64,000 nucleotides of DNA from Christensenellaceae bacterium Phil7 (GTDB taxonomy: Bacteria > Bacillota > Clostridia > Christensenellales > CAG-138): positions 148,123-212,122 of the forward strand of contig MSGV01000010.1 in the NCBI GenBank assembly GCA_001940845.1, in the 5' to 3' direction. This document shows positions 25,268 through 34,017 of the stretch, one piece after another. How positions within the stretch are numbered: the stretch's first letter is position 1; each line of letters begins with the position of its first letter. A model generated the notes under the pieces. The model ran no database searches. It saw nothing but the letters and a program-made list of their open reading frames with translations, and was not told where the DNA came from. Position numbers and translations under genes: made by a program.

Positions 25268-26383
25268 TCAGTCCTTTTTGGTTTCAAAGGTTTCCGCAAT
25301 ATCCTCCAGCAGCTTGCGGATATGCAGATGCTGAGGACAGACCTCCTCACACCGACCGCATTTTATGCAATCGGACGCCTTTCCGCCATGCTTGGTATGA
25401 ACCTGCTCATAATAAAAATCTGAATTCCAATCCTTATGTATCTGCTTTGCATTCATAACTGCGAAAAGATCCGGAATGGATATCCTCTGCGGACAGCCCT
25501 CCACACAGTAGCGGCACGCCGTACATGGTATCAGGCTCATTGAGCGGAACACGTTCCTAACGCCATCGATAGCCTCCAATTCCCTCCTATCCAAGGGTTT
25601 AAAATCCGCCATGTACCCGATATTATCGAGCATCTGCTCCATATTGCTCATGCCCGAGAGCACCATCAGCATACCGGGCTGGCTCGCAGCAAATCGGATA
25701 GCATAGCTTGCGGGGCTTCCTCCATGCAGCTCATCCAATATGAGCCTGGCCTTTTCGGGGAGATCAACAAGATTTCCACCCTTGACAGGCTCCATTACTA
25801 TTACAGGTTTATCGAATTGGCGGCAGACCTCATAGCATCTGCGGCTCTGCACTGCCGGATCTTCATAATCCAGATAGTTGAACTGGATCTGAACCACCTC
25901 TATCTGCGGGTATTCCGTCAGTATCTGCTCCAGCACCTCCGGTCTATCATGGAAGGATATGCCCAAATGGCGTATCTTGCCCTCCGCCTTAAGCTCCAAT
26001 GCAGTCTCATAAGCTCTGCATTCCTTGAACTGCACGAAATTGGTCGCATTCTGCGCATGCATCAGATAAAAATCGAAATAATCAACCCCGCATGCCTCAA
26101 GCTGGCTTGCAAAGAGAGGGCGAATATCCTCCTGCTTCTTGAAGTAGACCCCGGTCAGCTTATCCGTCAGAATATAACGGTCACGCGGATAGCGGCTTGT
26201 TAAGCAATCCCGAACTGCGATCTCGCTCTTTCCTTGCAGATAGCCGTGAGCCGTATCAAAATAATTGAATCCGCTCTCCAAAAAAGCATCGACCATTCTA
26301 CAGGTCTGCTCCTTATCCACCTCGCCATCCTTCATGGGCAGCCGCATGCAGCCAAATCCAAAATTTTTCTTGATTTTTTCCAT
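25268..26383 (-). CDS. Aldo/keto reductase with C-terminal ferredoxin-like 4Fe-4S domain
   Basis: The product is 371 residues, starting MEKIKKNFGFGCMRLPMKDG with AAGGAG upstream. The barrel carries the AKR tetrad region: Asp and Tyr in FDTAHGY, Lys in LTDKL and His in YLMHAQN. The last 100 residues hold two cysteine clusters, CTACRYCVEGCP and CIKCGRCEEVCP, for two 4Fe-4S clusters. Such proteins are common in anaerobes; substrates are mostly unknown. It has its own promoter and precedes larE by about 95 bases, so it may be co-transcribed with the lar genes. A role on a hydroxyacid or sugar handled by a LarA-type epimerase is conceivable. Confidence 0.88.
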   Translation of the reverse strand: MEKIKKNFGFGCMRLPMKDGEVDKEQTCRMVDAFLESGFNYFDTAHGYLQGKSEIAVRDCLTSRYPRDRYILTDKLTGVYFKKQEDIRPLFASQLEACGVDYFDFYLMHAQNATNFVQFKECRAYETALELKAEGKIRHLGISFHDRPEVLEQILTEYPQIEVVQIQFNYLDYEDPAVQSRRCYEVCRQFDKPVIVMEPVKGGNLVDLPEKARLILDELHGGSPASYAIRFAASQPGMLMVLSGMSNMEQMLDNIGYMADFKPLDRRELEAIDGVRNVFRSMSLIPCTACRYCVEGCPQRISIPDLFAVMNAKQIHKDWNSDFYYEQVHTKHGGKASDCIKCGRCEEVCPQHLHIRKLLEDIAETFETKKD

Positions 26384-26445
26384 GATCCATACTCCTTTTC
26401 CTGTTTTGGCAGCCCGAATGGGAACCATCCGAACGCTTTGCTTAT

Positions 26446-26474
26446 ATTATAACAACTCCATAGGCGCAAATCAA
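26446..26474 (-). promoter_or_regulatory. Promoter of the aldo/keto reductase-lar operon
   Basis: TTGATT (26469-26474), 17 bases, TATAAT (26446-26451) on the minus strand. Confidence 0.65.
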
Positions 26475-26575
26475 TTCCGCTTTTACTTAAATTGGCACAT
26501 AAAAAAATCCCCAAAAGTTCCTGAACCGGAGCTCTTCGGGATCGGCCGCCTGCCGGACCTGATAGCAAAGGATTC

Positions 26576-27412
26576 CTATGAGCCATGCTTTACGCATTTT
26601 GAAAATCTGAAATAATGTTCCGTTTCAAACGCCCGAAATCCAAGTTCCAAATACATCCGCTTTGCCGGATTCCTCGTCAATACGGAGAGCTCCACCTCCC
26701 TATTTCCACGCTCGAACGCACGATTGATGCAATACATCAATATGCTCCTTCCAAGCCCCTGACCCTTATATTCATCGCTCACGAACAGGCCATGCATATG
26801 CCCATTCTCTCCGCACGAGCACATTGCAATCGGTCTCCCCGTTTCCGAAAGCCGAACGAATATATTGCCTGCATCCCTGCGCCATTCCTCGCGCTCCCTC
26901 GCGCTATATGGTACGGCGTCAAAGCCATAATCAGCTGAAAGCGCCCTCCATGACTCAAACTTGCTTCGTGCAAGCTCCTCATAATACTCATCACGATACG
27001 GAACCAACTCTATGCTCACCGGAAATGATGGACCCGAATATCGCATCCTGTAGAGTGCCTGCCAGTCCTCCGCGCCGAGACTTCTGCAAAACTCATACGC
27101 CTGATCGCAGCCGCCTCCCTCGATAACCGCTCCGCTGACCACATCATAATGCTCGGTATCTATCTGCCGCATGATGAAGCGATACAGCTTTGTTCCGATG
27201 CCGCGGCGGCGAAATTCCTTTGCAGCATAGATATAAATTCGGATGGAATCCTCTCCATCGCCGATATTTTGAATATACGCAGCAGTTCCGATGGGTTTCC
27301 CATCCCTGTAATATGCGTATATGCATTCATCCGGAATGCTCATCGGCAGCTCCGCTCCAAGCCCGACCAAAGCCTGCCTCGCTCCATGCTCGATACTTCT
27401 TATCTCATCCAT
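26576..27412 (-). CDS. Tandem GNAT-family N-acetyltransferase
   Basis: The product is about 278 residues from the ATG at 27412; the frame opens at 27463. There are two GNAT folds. The first has the acetyl-CoA loop AAKEFRRRGIGTKLYRFIM (about 60-80); the second has VSDEYKGQGLGRSILMYCIN near 210-230 and ends with LTRNPAKRMYLELGFRAFE. The acceptor is unknown. It follows kamE closely and may be transcribed with the lysine operon. It does not look like the beta-lysine acetyltransferase AblB beyond the common fold, though acylation of a lysine-pathway amine cannot be excluded. Confidence 0.8.
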   Translation of the reverse strand: MDEIRSIEHGARQALVGLGAELPMSIPDECIYAYYRDGKPIGTAAYIQNIGDGEDSIRIYIYAAKEFRRRGIGTKLYRFIMRQIDTEHYDVVSGAVIEGGGCDQAYEFCRSLGAEDWQALYRMRYSGPSFPVSIELVPYRDEYYEELARSKFESWRALSADYGFDAVPYSAREREEWRRDAGNIFVRLSETGRPIAMCSCGENGHMHGLFVSDEYKGQGLGRSILMYCINRAFERGNREVELSVLTRNPAKRMYLELGFRAFETEHYFRFSKCVKHGS

Positions 27413-27469
27413 ACATATAAAGAGGCTGCCGCAAATGCGAAAGAGCAAAAACGGCAGCCGCAAAGCTTC

Positions 27470-28258
27470 TTATTTAACGCCTCTCTTCACCATTTCGGTG
27501 ACAGCAAAGGTCGCAACATCATCTGCATACTTCCCGGAACCGAAGCCCGCATCATAACCAAGCTCTTTAGCGAGCTCATGGGTCATCCTTGCACCGCCGC
27601 AGCAGACAACAAACCTATCGCGAAGCCCTTCGGCCTCCAGCAGCTCGATAAACTCGGTAAGGTTCTGGATATGGATATCCTTCTGGGTGACGGTCTGGGA
27701 TATGAGCAGCACATCGGCATCGGTCTCGATTGCCTTTTTGAGGAAATCCTCATTGGCAACCTGTGCGCCCATATTGATGGCTTCGATCATCTCGTAGCGT
27801 TCCAATCCGTAATGCCCGGCGAAGCCCTTTCTATTCATGATCGCATCGATACCGACGGTATGCGCATCGGTGCCCGTCGAAGCGCCAAGCATGATTATCT
27901 TCCTTCCGAAATGCTCCCGAATGAATTCATCGGTCTCCTCCATGCCCATGGTTTCCTCTTCGACCGTTTCAACATGGATATGCTCATAATCCACGCTATG
28001 GACGACGGAGCCATAGACCACATAGAATGTGAATTCCTTATCAAGGCTCTTGGCTGCGGCAACATTTGGTTCCTCAACGCCCATCTTACGAACGAGCTGG
28101 CGAGCCGCTTCCATTCCCCTTTCATCATTTTTGACGGGAAGGGTGAAGCTGAACTGAACCTTTCCATCATTCATGGTATCACCATATGCCTTGACACGGG
28201 TGAGATCCAATGTGGTATCGAAATCAGCCTTATGGGTATTATACAAACCTCCGCTCAT
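27470..28258 (-). CDS. kamE: Lysine 5,6-aminomutase beta subunit
   Basis: The product is 262 residues. It carries the base-off cobalamin motif DAHTVG with His133, and exactly eleven residues later Lys144 (NRKGFAG). These are the positions of the cobalt-ligating histidine and PLP-binding lysine described for the well-studied enzyme. With KamD it moves the terminal amino group of beta-lysine (or D-lysine) from carbon 6 to 5, using adenosylcobalamin and PLP. Its ATG overlaps the kamD stop (TAATG), consistent with equimolar synthesis. Confidence 0.96.
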   Translation of the reverse strand: MSGGLYNTHKADFDTTLDLTRVKAYGDTMNDGKVQFSFTLPVKNDERGMEAARQLVRKMGVEEPNVAAAKSLDKEFTFYVVYGSVVHSVDYEHIHVETVEEETMGMEETDEFIREHFGRKIIMLGASTGTDAHTVGIDAIMNRKGFAGHYGLERYEMIEAINMGAQVANEDFLKKAIETDADVLLISQTVTQKDIHIQNLTEFIELLEAEGLRDRFVVCCGGARMTHELAKELGYDAGFGSGKYADDVATFAVTEMVKRGVK

Positions 28259-29814
28259 TATGCTTCACCGCCTTTCATAAGCTCGATAAACGGATTGAAA
28301 TAGCATTCATCCTTGAGCACGACGCCGGATAAACCCTTGCCGCCATCGCGAGGACGCTTGATATCTGCGAAAACGCCCTTTTCAAGGGTGGTGAAAAGCC
28401 CCATCTGCTCGATCTCTCCGAGCAGCTCGGTCGCCTTGGTCAGCACCTCATCAGCACGGCTCTGGATTATGCCTCCATCCTTGAAGCTGAGCTCGCTGCC
28501 CAGATCATGCATGGTTCTGAATATATACTGTGCGTTTTCAATCGAGACCGCACGATCGCTCATGAATGGGGTATGTATCGCCTCGGTCATCATGCCGAGC
28601 AAATGCAGCTTCTGTCCGGTCATGATGGTCACCATATTGAAGAGCGCATCCTGCACATTGCCGCGGAAGATATCGCCCGTCATAAACTTGGTCGGCGGCA
28701 TATATTTAAGCGGTGCCTTGGGGAAGATCTCCCTTGCCATCTGCGCCTGAGCAAGCTCGAAGAGGAAGCCATTCTCTACATCGGGCGATATCTCAAAGGC
28801 ATGTCCAAGCCCCATCTGCTCCTCCGGCAGACCCGCCTTGAGTGCAAACTGCTCATTGAGGAATTGCGAAGCCAGCACGGTATGCGCCTCCTCCACGGCA
28901 TCGGCGGTGGTGAGGTAATTATCCTCGCCCGTATTGATTATAACGCCTGCAAAGCTATTGATGACGCGACTGAAATACTGATCGATGAGGGTTCGCTGCA
29001 TATTGATATCGCGGAAGAGAATGCCATATAGCGCATCATTGAGCATGACATCCAGCCTCTCAAGCGCACCCATTGCGGCGATCTCCGGCATACAAAGGCC
29101 GGAGCAGTAGTTGCAGAGGCGAATATAGCGATGCTCCTGCTCGCCGACCTCATCCAAGGCCGCACGCATAAGGCGGAAATTCTCCTGGGTTGCATATGTG
29201 CCGCCAAAGCCCTCCGTGGTCGCACCATAGGGCACATAATCCAGCAGGCTCTGGCCCGTTGTACGGATGACGGCGATGATATCCGCGCCCTGCTTCGCCG
29301 CAGCCTTCGCCTGAGTGATATCCTCATAGATATTGCCCGTTGCGACTATGACATAGAGATACGGATCGGTCTTATCTCCGAATTCATTCAGGTATTGATT
29401 GCGCCTAGCAACATTTCCGCGTATACGCTCCGTCGCTGCGGAAGCGATGGGCATGATGGCCGCACGGATCTCCTCGATCGAATGCGCAGCAACCGCGCTG
29501 AGATCGAGCTTTTCAGCATCGATTGCCTCGGCAACCTGCTGCGGAGTCATTCCCGTTTCAGCCATAGCATTGCCAATATAGTATGCGGCTCCGCCATTCA
29601 AAATTCCCTTTGCGACAAGATGATCTACGACCACATTGGGCAGGGGAACCTCCAGCTCGTTTATACCATCGATTCCAAGCAGGCGGCAAACCGCGCGCTC
29701 GACCGTGACGGTCGTATGCAGATCGATGAAATCCTGCGTATCGGCAGCGATATGGCTTGCGGATTCCCGCGCCTTATCGACGAGCGAAGTATTGAGGTTA
29801 AGTTTAGATTCCAT
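28258..29814 (-). CDS. kamD: Lysine 5,6-aminomutase alpha subunit
   Basis: The product is 518 residues, starting MESKLNLNTSLVDKARESAS with GGAGG upstream. It is the large TIM-barrel subunit that binds substrate and the PLP phosphate; segments such as TTGQSLLDYVPYGATTEGFG and CNYCSGLCMPEIAAMG are typical. Together with KamE it forms the cobalamin-dependent mutase, second step of lysine fermentation. Between kamA and kamD, 150 bases contain no gene; the kamB and kamC genes found here in some other lysine fermenters are absent. Confidence 0.96.
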   Translation of the reverse strand: MESKLNLNTSLVDKARESASHIAADTQDFIDLHTTVTVERAVCRLLGIDGINELEVPLPNVVVDHLVAKGILNGGAAYYIGNAMAETGMTPQQVAEAIDAEKLDLSAVAAHSIEEIRAAIMPIASAATERIRGNVARRNQYLNEFGDKTDPYLYVIVATGNIYEDITQAKAAAKQGADIIAVIRTTGQSLLDYVPYGATTEGFGGTYATQENFRLMRAALDEVGEQEHRYIRLCNYCSGLCMPEIAAMGALERLDVMLNDALYGILFRDINMQRTLIDQYFSRVINSFAGVIINTGEDNYLTTADAVEEAHTVLASQFLNEQFALKAGLPEEQMGLGHAFEISPDVENGFLFELAQAQMAREIFPKAPLKYMPPTKFMTGDIFRGNVQDALFNMVTIMTGQKLHLLGMMTEAIHTPFMSDRAVSIENAQYIFRTMHDLGSELSFKDGGIIQSRADEVLTKATELLGEIEQMGLFTTLEKGVFADIKRPRDGGKGLSGVVLKDECYFNPFIELMKGGEA

Positions 29815-29967
29815 ATAATGCTTACCTCCGATTTTTATTAACATATGAAAGGAACGAATGCCAACGAAGCGATCATCGTCACCCGATGAACATCTTCATT
29901 GGCAAACAGTTCGTCGGTTATTTTCATGCCGAAATGGGCAATTCAGCCCATGCCGACAGCATCGGGA

Positions 29968-31236
29968 TCATTCGTGATGTCCCCTCTTGAGACGCTCAAG
30001 ATCGCTGGGTTCAAGCGCAATCCTTCCATCGAGCCTGCCCTGCTCAAGACCGGCAACGCCGATGAAATTCTGCTGCTCTTCCCTTGCCTTGCGGCATTCT
30101 TCGCAATGGCATTCGCCGGAATAATGCTCGGGCTCGGTATAGGTGGTTATGACACCCTCAAAATTGCGGAGGATGGTCTTTCTCGGGGACTGGCTGATGA
30201 CGTAATTCGGCATGACGGGGGTCTTTCCGCCGCCGCCCGGTGCATCGACTACAAAGGTCGGCACACAATAGCCGCTGGTATGACCGCGCAGCCCTTCGAT
30301 AATCTCTATACCCTTGCTTACAGGGGTACGGAAATGGGAGAGACCCATGGAGAGATCGCATACATAGATATAGTATGGACGAACACGGATCTGAACGAGC
30401 CCCTGAACAAGCTTCTTCATTACATGCACGCAGTCATTGACGCCTGCAAGCAGCACGCTCTGATTGCCAAGGGGGATGCCCGCATCCGCAAGCATTTCGC
30501 AAGCGCGCTTGCTCTCTTCTGTTATCTCATTCGGATGGTTGAAATGGGTATTGAGCCAAATGGGATGATACTTCTTCAGCATTGCGCAGAGCTCCGGAGT
30601 GATCCTCTGGGGACAGACAACGGGGGTGCGGGAGCCTATGCGCACGATCTCCACATGGGGCATCTTGCGAAGCTCGCTGATGATATATTCGAGCCTATCA
30701 TTATTCTGCATGAGCGCATCGCCGCCGGAGAGCAGAACATCGCGCACCTCGGTATGGTTCCTGATATATTCAAGACATGCATCGATCTGCTTGGTGGGCA
30801 CTGCGGTATCATGCTGACCCGCAAACCTTCTGCGGGTGCAGTGGCGGCAATACATGGAGCACTGATCCGTGATGAGGAACAGCACCCTGTCCGGGTAACG
30901 ATGAGTCAGCCCCGGAACGGGAGAATCGGTATCCTCATGCAGCGGATCGAGCTGATCCTCGGGAGCCTGATAAAGCTCTGCTGCCGATGGGATGCACTGA
31001 CGGCGGATGGGATCGAATGGATCATCCGGGTTTATAAGTGAGAGATAGTAGGGCGTGATAGCCATGCGGAGTGTTCCGAGGCATTTGGCAACGCCTTCCT
31101 CCTCCTCGGGAGTAAGCTTGATATATTTTTTGAGATCATCCAGGGTCTCAATGCGATTTTTGACCTGCCAATGCCAATCATTCCAGAGCTCATCCGGAAT
31201 ATCGGTAAAGAGGCCATACTGCCTGCTTTTATTCAT
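29968..31236 (-). CDS. kamA: Lysine 2,3-aminomutase
   Basis: The product is 422 residues, beginning MNKSRQYGLFTDIPDELWND with AAGGA before the ATG. The radical-SAM cluster motif is CSMYCRHCTRRR, and the glycine-rich loop with the PLP lysine is APGGGGKTPVMPNY. The C-terminus has a Cys-containing zinc-site-like segment (CHCEECRKA). It converts L-lysine to L-beta-lysine, the first step of the pathway. The frame is open to 31314, but this extension overlaps the end of kdd and has no ribosome site. Confidence 0.96.
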   Translation of the reverse strand: MNKSRQYGLFTDIPDELWNDWHWQVKNRIETLDDLKKYIKLTPEEEEGVAKCLGTLRMAITPYYLSLINPDDPFDPIRRQCIPSAAELYQAPEDQLDPLHEDTDSPVPGLTHRYPDRVLFLITDQCSMYCRHCTRRRFAGQHDTAVPTKQIDACLEYIRNHTEVRDVLLSGGDALMQNNDRLEYIISELRKMPHVEIVRIGSRTPVVCPQRITPELCAMLKKYHPIWLNTHFNHPNEITEESKRACEMLADAGIPLGNQSVLLAGVNDCVHVMKKLVQGLVQIRVRPYYIYVCDLSMGLSHFRTPVSKGIEIIEGLRGHTSGYCVPTFVVDAPGGGGKTPVMPNYVISQSPRKTILRNFEGVITTYTEPEHYSGECHCEECRKAREEQQNFIGVAGLEQGRLDGRIALEPSDLERLKRGHHE

Positions 31237-31307
31237 GCTTCTTATTCCTTTCGATTGGGTTGGGCGATCGCCCCAAATCCGTTCGCTATTCGCAGCAGCG
31301 GGTCGGA

Positions 31308-32348
31308 TCAGCAATACTTCTCGTCAAAGAGCTTACGGAGCTTCTCATTCTCACGAAGCACGTTGAGGGTGATCTCAGCATGATCCTTTGTATAGCCATT
31401 GCCGACGATCATGGTGACATCCTTGCCAACGCCCTCTGCGCCGAGTGCAGCCTTGGTGAAGCTGGTGGCCATGGAGAAGAAATAGACGATACCATCATCG
31501 CGAACGGGGAGGATCGCGCTCATTTCGCAGCTTTCAATATTTACGCAGCAGATAGAGATATCATATTCCTTGCCGCCATTGGCTTCGAGCGCAGCTTCAA
31601 GCACCTCGATGGGCTTGGTCGCATCGGCAACGATGACCTTATGATATACGCCGAGCTCCATGAGTCCGGGAACCTGAGCGGGATTGCGGACGACACCAAC
31701 GACATTACCGGTCTCGCCGACCTTCTTCATCGCCTCATAGCCGCAGAGAACGCCGCTCTTGCCGTTTGCGCCGAGGATGAGCACGCTGTCGCCCTCCTTG
31801 GGGAGCTTGCGAGCCTGTGCGGGTGCGCCTGCAACATCGAGTGCAGCCAGTGCAAGGGGTTCGCTCATATCATCGGGGAGCTTTGCATAGATGCCGCTCT
31901 CGAAGAGCACGGCCTGACCAACGATATCAACGCGGTCGATATCCTTATGGATGGCAAGGATCTTTTCGATCTTGAGAGGAGTGAGGGAAAGGGATACGAG
32001 CGAAGCGATCTTATCGCCGACCTTCAGGTCACGATCCTGGAGATCTTCACCGATATAAGCGACCTTACCGATGAACATGCCGCCGGAGCCCGTTACGGGA
32101 TTCTGCTGCTTGCCGCGCTCTGCAACGATACCGAGGATCATTTCGCCGATCTTCGTCTCATCGCCGCCGCATGCTTCCTCGATCTGGGTGAAGGATGCGG
32201 AATCGATATTGAGGGAGATGACATCGCAGATGATCTCATTCGAATAACGCTTGGTCATATCGTTATCAATCTTCCATGCTGCCTGAGTGAGAACGCCCTT
32301 GGGCTCGATAACCCTGTGAGTACCGTACTTGTTTCCTTTGAGTGCCAT
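31308..32348 (-). CDS. kdd: L-erythro-3,5-diaminohexanoate dehydrogenase
   Basis: The product is 346 residues. The N-terminus MALKGNKYGTHRVIEPKGVL and the nucleotide-binding segment VLILGANGKSGVLCGYEAMK (about 175-195) fit the Kdd family, distant relatives of zinc alcohol dehydrogenases. It oxidatively deaminates 3,5-diaminohexanoate to 3-keto-5-aminohexanoate with NAD+. Short flanking gaps show one operon. AGGAGG lies just before the ATG. Confidence 0.94.
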   Translation of the reverse strand: MALKGNKYGTHRVIEPKGVLTQAAWKIDNDMTKRYSNEIICDVISLNIDSASFTQIEEACGGDETKIGEMILGIVAERGKQQNPVTGSGGMFIGKVAYIGEDLQDRDLKVGDKIASLVSLSLTPLKIEKILAIHKDIDRVDIVGQAVLFESGIYAKLPDDMSEPLALAALDVAGAPAQARKLPKEGDSVLILGANGKSGVLCGYEAMKKVGETGNVVGVVRNPAQVPGLMELGVYHKVIVADATKPIEVLEAALEANGGKEYDISICCVNIESCEMSAILPVRDDGIVYFFSMATSFTKAALGAEGVGKDVTMIVGNGYTKDHAEITLNVLRENEKLRKLFDEKYC

Positions 32349-32396
32349 TATTAATTTCCTCCTGAATTTCTTTGAATATTGGTTTTTAGCTATCTA

Positions 32397-33224
32397 TTAT
32401 GCGCGTGGAGCGAGGCCAAGGATCTCCCTTGCCTCCGCAGGGGTCGCGATCTCCCTGCCGAGTTCCTTTGCGATGCGAACGGCCTTTTCGACCAGCTCCG
32501 CATTGCTCTTTGCGAGCACACCCTTTTCGAGGTAAACATTATCCTCGAAGCCGACGCGCACATGGCCGCCGAGCAGGATGCCGAGGGTTATCATCGGGAA
32601 TTCGGTTCTGCCTACGCCTGCAACGGTGAATGTGGAACCGGCAGGTATGCTGCCCGCCATGAATACGAGATCACGCGGGGTGCCGCTGATGCCGCCATTG
32701 ACGCCCATTACAAAATCGAAATGCATGGGGCTCTTGATATAGCCCTTCTTATTCAAGCGAATCGCCATATCTATCATGCCCTTATCGAATACCTCGACCT
32801 CCGGCTTAATGTTTCTTTCAATCATGCGTTCGCCGAAATATTTGATGGTATTCTCGGTATTGACGAAGATATCATCGCCGCCGAAATTGCAGGTGCCGCA
32901 ATCGAGGGTTGCCATTTCGGGCATGAGCTCTATCGGCTGGAGCCTTTCATCATCCGTCATGCCGACAGCGCCGCCGGTCGATGGCTGGATGATGACATCG
33001 GGGCATTTTGCATAGATGGCATCCATGCACTCCTTGAAGCGTGCCTTATCCTGAGTGGGAGTGCCATCATCATAGCGTACATGCAGATGGATGATGCTTG
33101 CGCCGGCCTTATATGCGGCATAGGCTTCATTTGCGATTTCCTCAACGGTATAGGGGACGGCGGGATTATGCTCCTTGGTGACCTCCGCGCCGCAGATACA
33201 TGCCGTTATTATCAGCTTTTCCAT
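32397..33224 (-). CDS. kce: 3-keto-5-aminohexanoate cleavage enzyme
   Basis: The product is 275 residues, starting MEKLIITACICGAEVTKEHN. The zinc-binding strand IIHLHVRYDDGTPTQD, the PSTGGAVGM motif and a late Glu/Gly-rich loop (LGGHVRVGFEDN) are diagnostic of the BKACE family. It condenses acetyl-CoA with 3-keto-5-aminohexanoate, giving acetoacetate and 3-aminobutyryl-CoA. It sits between kal and kdd, as expected for the pathway. Confidence 0.96.
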   Translation of the reverse strand: MEKLIITACICGAEVTKEHNPAVPYTVEEIANEAYAAYKAGASIIHLHVRYDDGTPTQDKARFKECMDAIYAKCPDVIIQPSTGGAVGMTDDERLQPIELMPEMATLDCGTCNFGGDDIFVNTENTIKYFGERMIERNIKPEVEVFDKGMIDMAIRLNKKGYIKSPMHFDFVMGVNGGISGTPRDLVFMAGSIPAGSTFTVAGVGRTEFPMITLGILLGGHVRVGFEDNVYLEKGVLAKSNAELVEKAVRIAKELGREIATPAEAREILGLAPRA

Positions 33225-33254
33225 TTCATGCTCCTTTCACGGATCGAGATGCGC

Positions 33255-33647
33255 TTATTTCCTCTGCTTATCCTTGGGAACGACGCAGGTGCCGGTTGCA
33301 CGGCAGACCACAATGGGTTCCTCCAGGAAATCACAGGCGGATTCATTGATATCCGGGCGGGGAATGATTACCTTGCGGGCCTCAAAGCTCATCTTGCGGG
33401 AGCTGTTGCCGATCTTGGTGATCTCGCCATAAGCCTCGATATAATCGCCGGCGTAGACGGGAGCAATGAATTCTACCATATCGTATGCCTTGAACAGACC
33501 CTCATCCCCATCGCACTTGATGAGGAGCTCTGTTGCAACATCGCCGAAGAGGGCGAGCATATGTGCGCCGTCAACGAGATTTCCGCCGTAATGGGCATCC
33601 TGTGAGCTCATGCGGAGCCTGATAGTTGATGTGATTTTCTCTTCCAT
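33255..33647 (-). CDS. kal: 3-aminobutyryl-CoA ammonia-lyase
   Basis: The product is 130 residues with a hot-dog fold: [57 protein letters not shown]. It removes ammonia from L-3-aminobutyryl-CoA to give crotonyl-CoA. I take the ATG at 33647 with AGGAGG eight bases upstream; the open frame to 33830 is part of the riboswitch leader. It is the first gene of the operon, directly after the leader terminator. Confidence 0.95.
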   Translation of the reverse strand: MEEKITSTIRLRMSSQDAHYGGNLVDGAHMLALFGDVATELLIKCDGDEGLFKAYDMVEFIAPVYAGDYIEAYGEITKIGNSSRKMSFEARKVIIPRPDINESACDFLEEPIVVCRATGTCVVPKDKQRK

Positions 33648-33684
33648 GAGATAGCCTCCTTGATAAAATATTGAAATTATAGCA

Positions 33685-33731
33685 GAAAAACAGCGCCATT
33701 CAAACAATCGGATGTCTTGTTTGAATAGCGC
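33685..33731 (-). terminator. Leader terminator in front of the lysine-fermentation operon
   Basis: On the RNA, GCGCUAUUCAAACAA and UUGUUUGAAUGGCGC pair in a 15-bp stem (one G-U pair) with a nine-base loop, followed by UGUUUUUC. It lies between the aptamer and kal, so it controls entry into the operon. Confidence 0.88.
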
Positions 33732-33911
33732 TTCATCTCTACGGATGACAGTCGCAGCGCACTGAGCACTGCGCCCAAGCAAGGGCGGAGCGATTTCCGA
33801 ATCACGGCTTGCTTTCGGCAGGAACCGCATTCATGCCCGGAGGGAATCGCCCCCTGAACCGAAATCGCTTTCGGAACCCAAGCCTACCTCAGCCCCTGCG
33901 CCTCTATCTTT
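33724..33911 (-). promoter_or_regulatory. Lysine riboswitch (L box) aptamer, probably an ON switch
   Basis: The roughly 180-nt leader starts with AGAUAGAGGCGC, close to the conserved 5' AGAUAGAGGUGC of lysine aptamers. It contains UGCCGAAAGC in the middle and ends with CUGUCAUC...GAUGAAGCGCUAUU, matching the P5 and P1 3' region. GAUAG (33904-33908) can pair with CUAUU (33724-33728) as P1; UCAUC (33744-33748) with GAUGA (33733-33737) as P5. The P1 3' strand is part of the 5' arm of the terminator, so lysine-stabilised P1 should block termination and switch on catabolism. I compared from memory of the family; a covariance search was not possible. Confidence 0.82.
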
Positions 33912-33917
33912 ATTAAA

Positions 33918-33947
33918 AGTATACCAAAAGTAGCTCGAATTTGTCAA
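33918..33947 (-). promoter_or_regulatory. Promoter of the lysine-fermentation operon
   Basis: TTGACA (33942-33947), 18 bases, TATACT (33918-33923). Transcription would begin right at the 5' edge of the aptamer. Confidence 0.78.
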
Positions 33948-34017
33948 TAGGAAAACGGCAAAAAAGCCAATATATTCTCCATTTTTCCCTATCGGCACGA
34001 GCCCGCCCGCATGGCGC

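Noticed and set aside
27420..27470. Hairpin with GGCTGCCG arms after kamE as a terminator
   Set aside because: The loop is about 20 bases and no T-run follows; it overlaps the possible start of the GNAT gene, so read-through from the kam operon remains likely.
29845..29967. A 29-codon minus-strand frame between kamA and kamD
   Set aside because: It has no Shine-Dalgarno and no resemblance to kamB or kamC that I can recognise; treated as spacer.
33648..33830. N-terminal extension of kal
   Set aside because: The extension overlaps the leader terminator and aptamer; the ATG at 33647 has the consensus Shine-Dalgarno and fits the family length.
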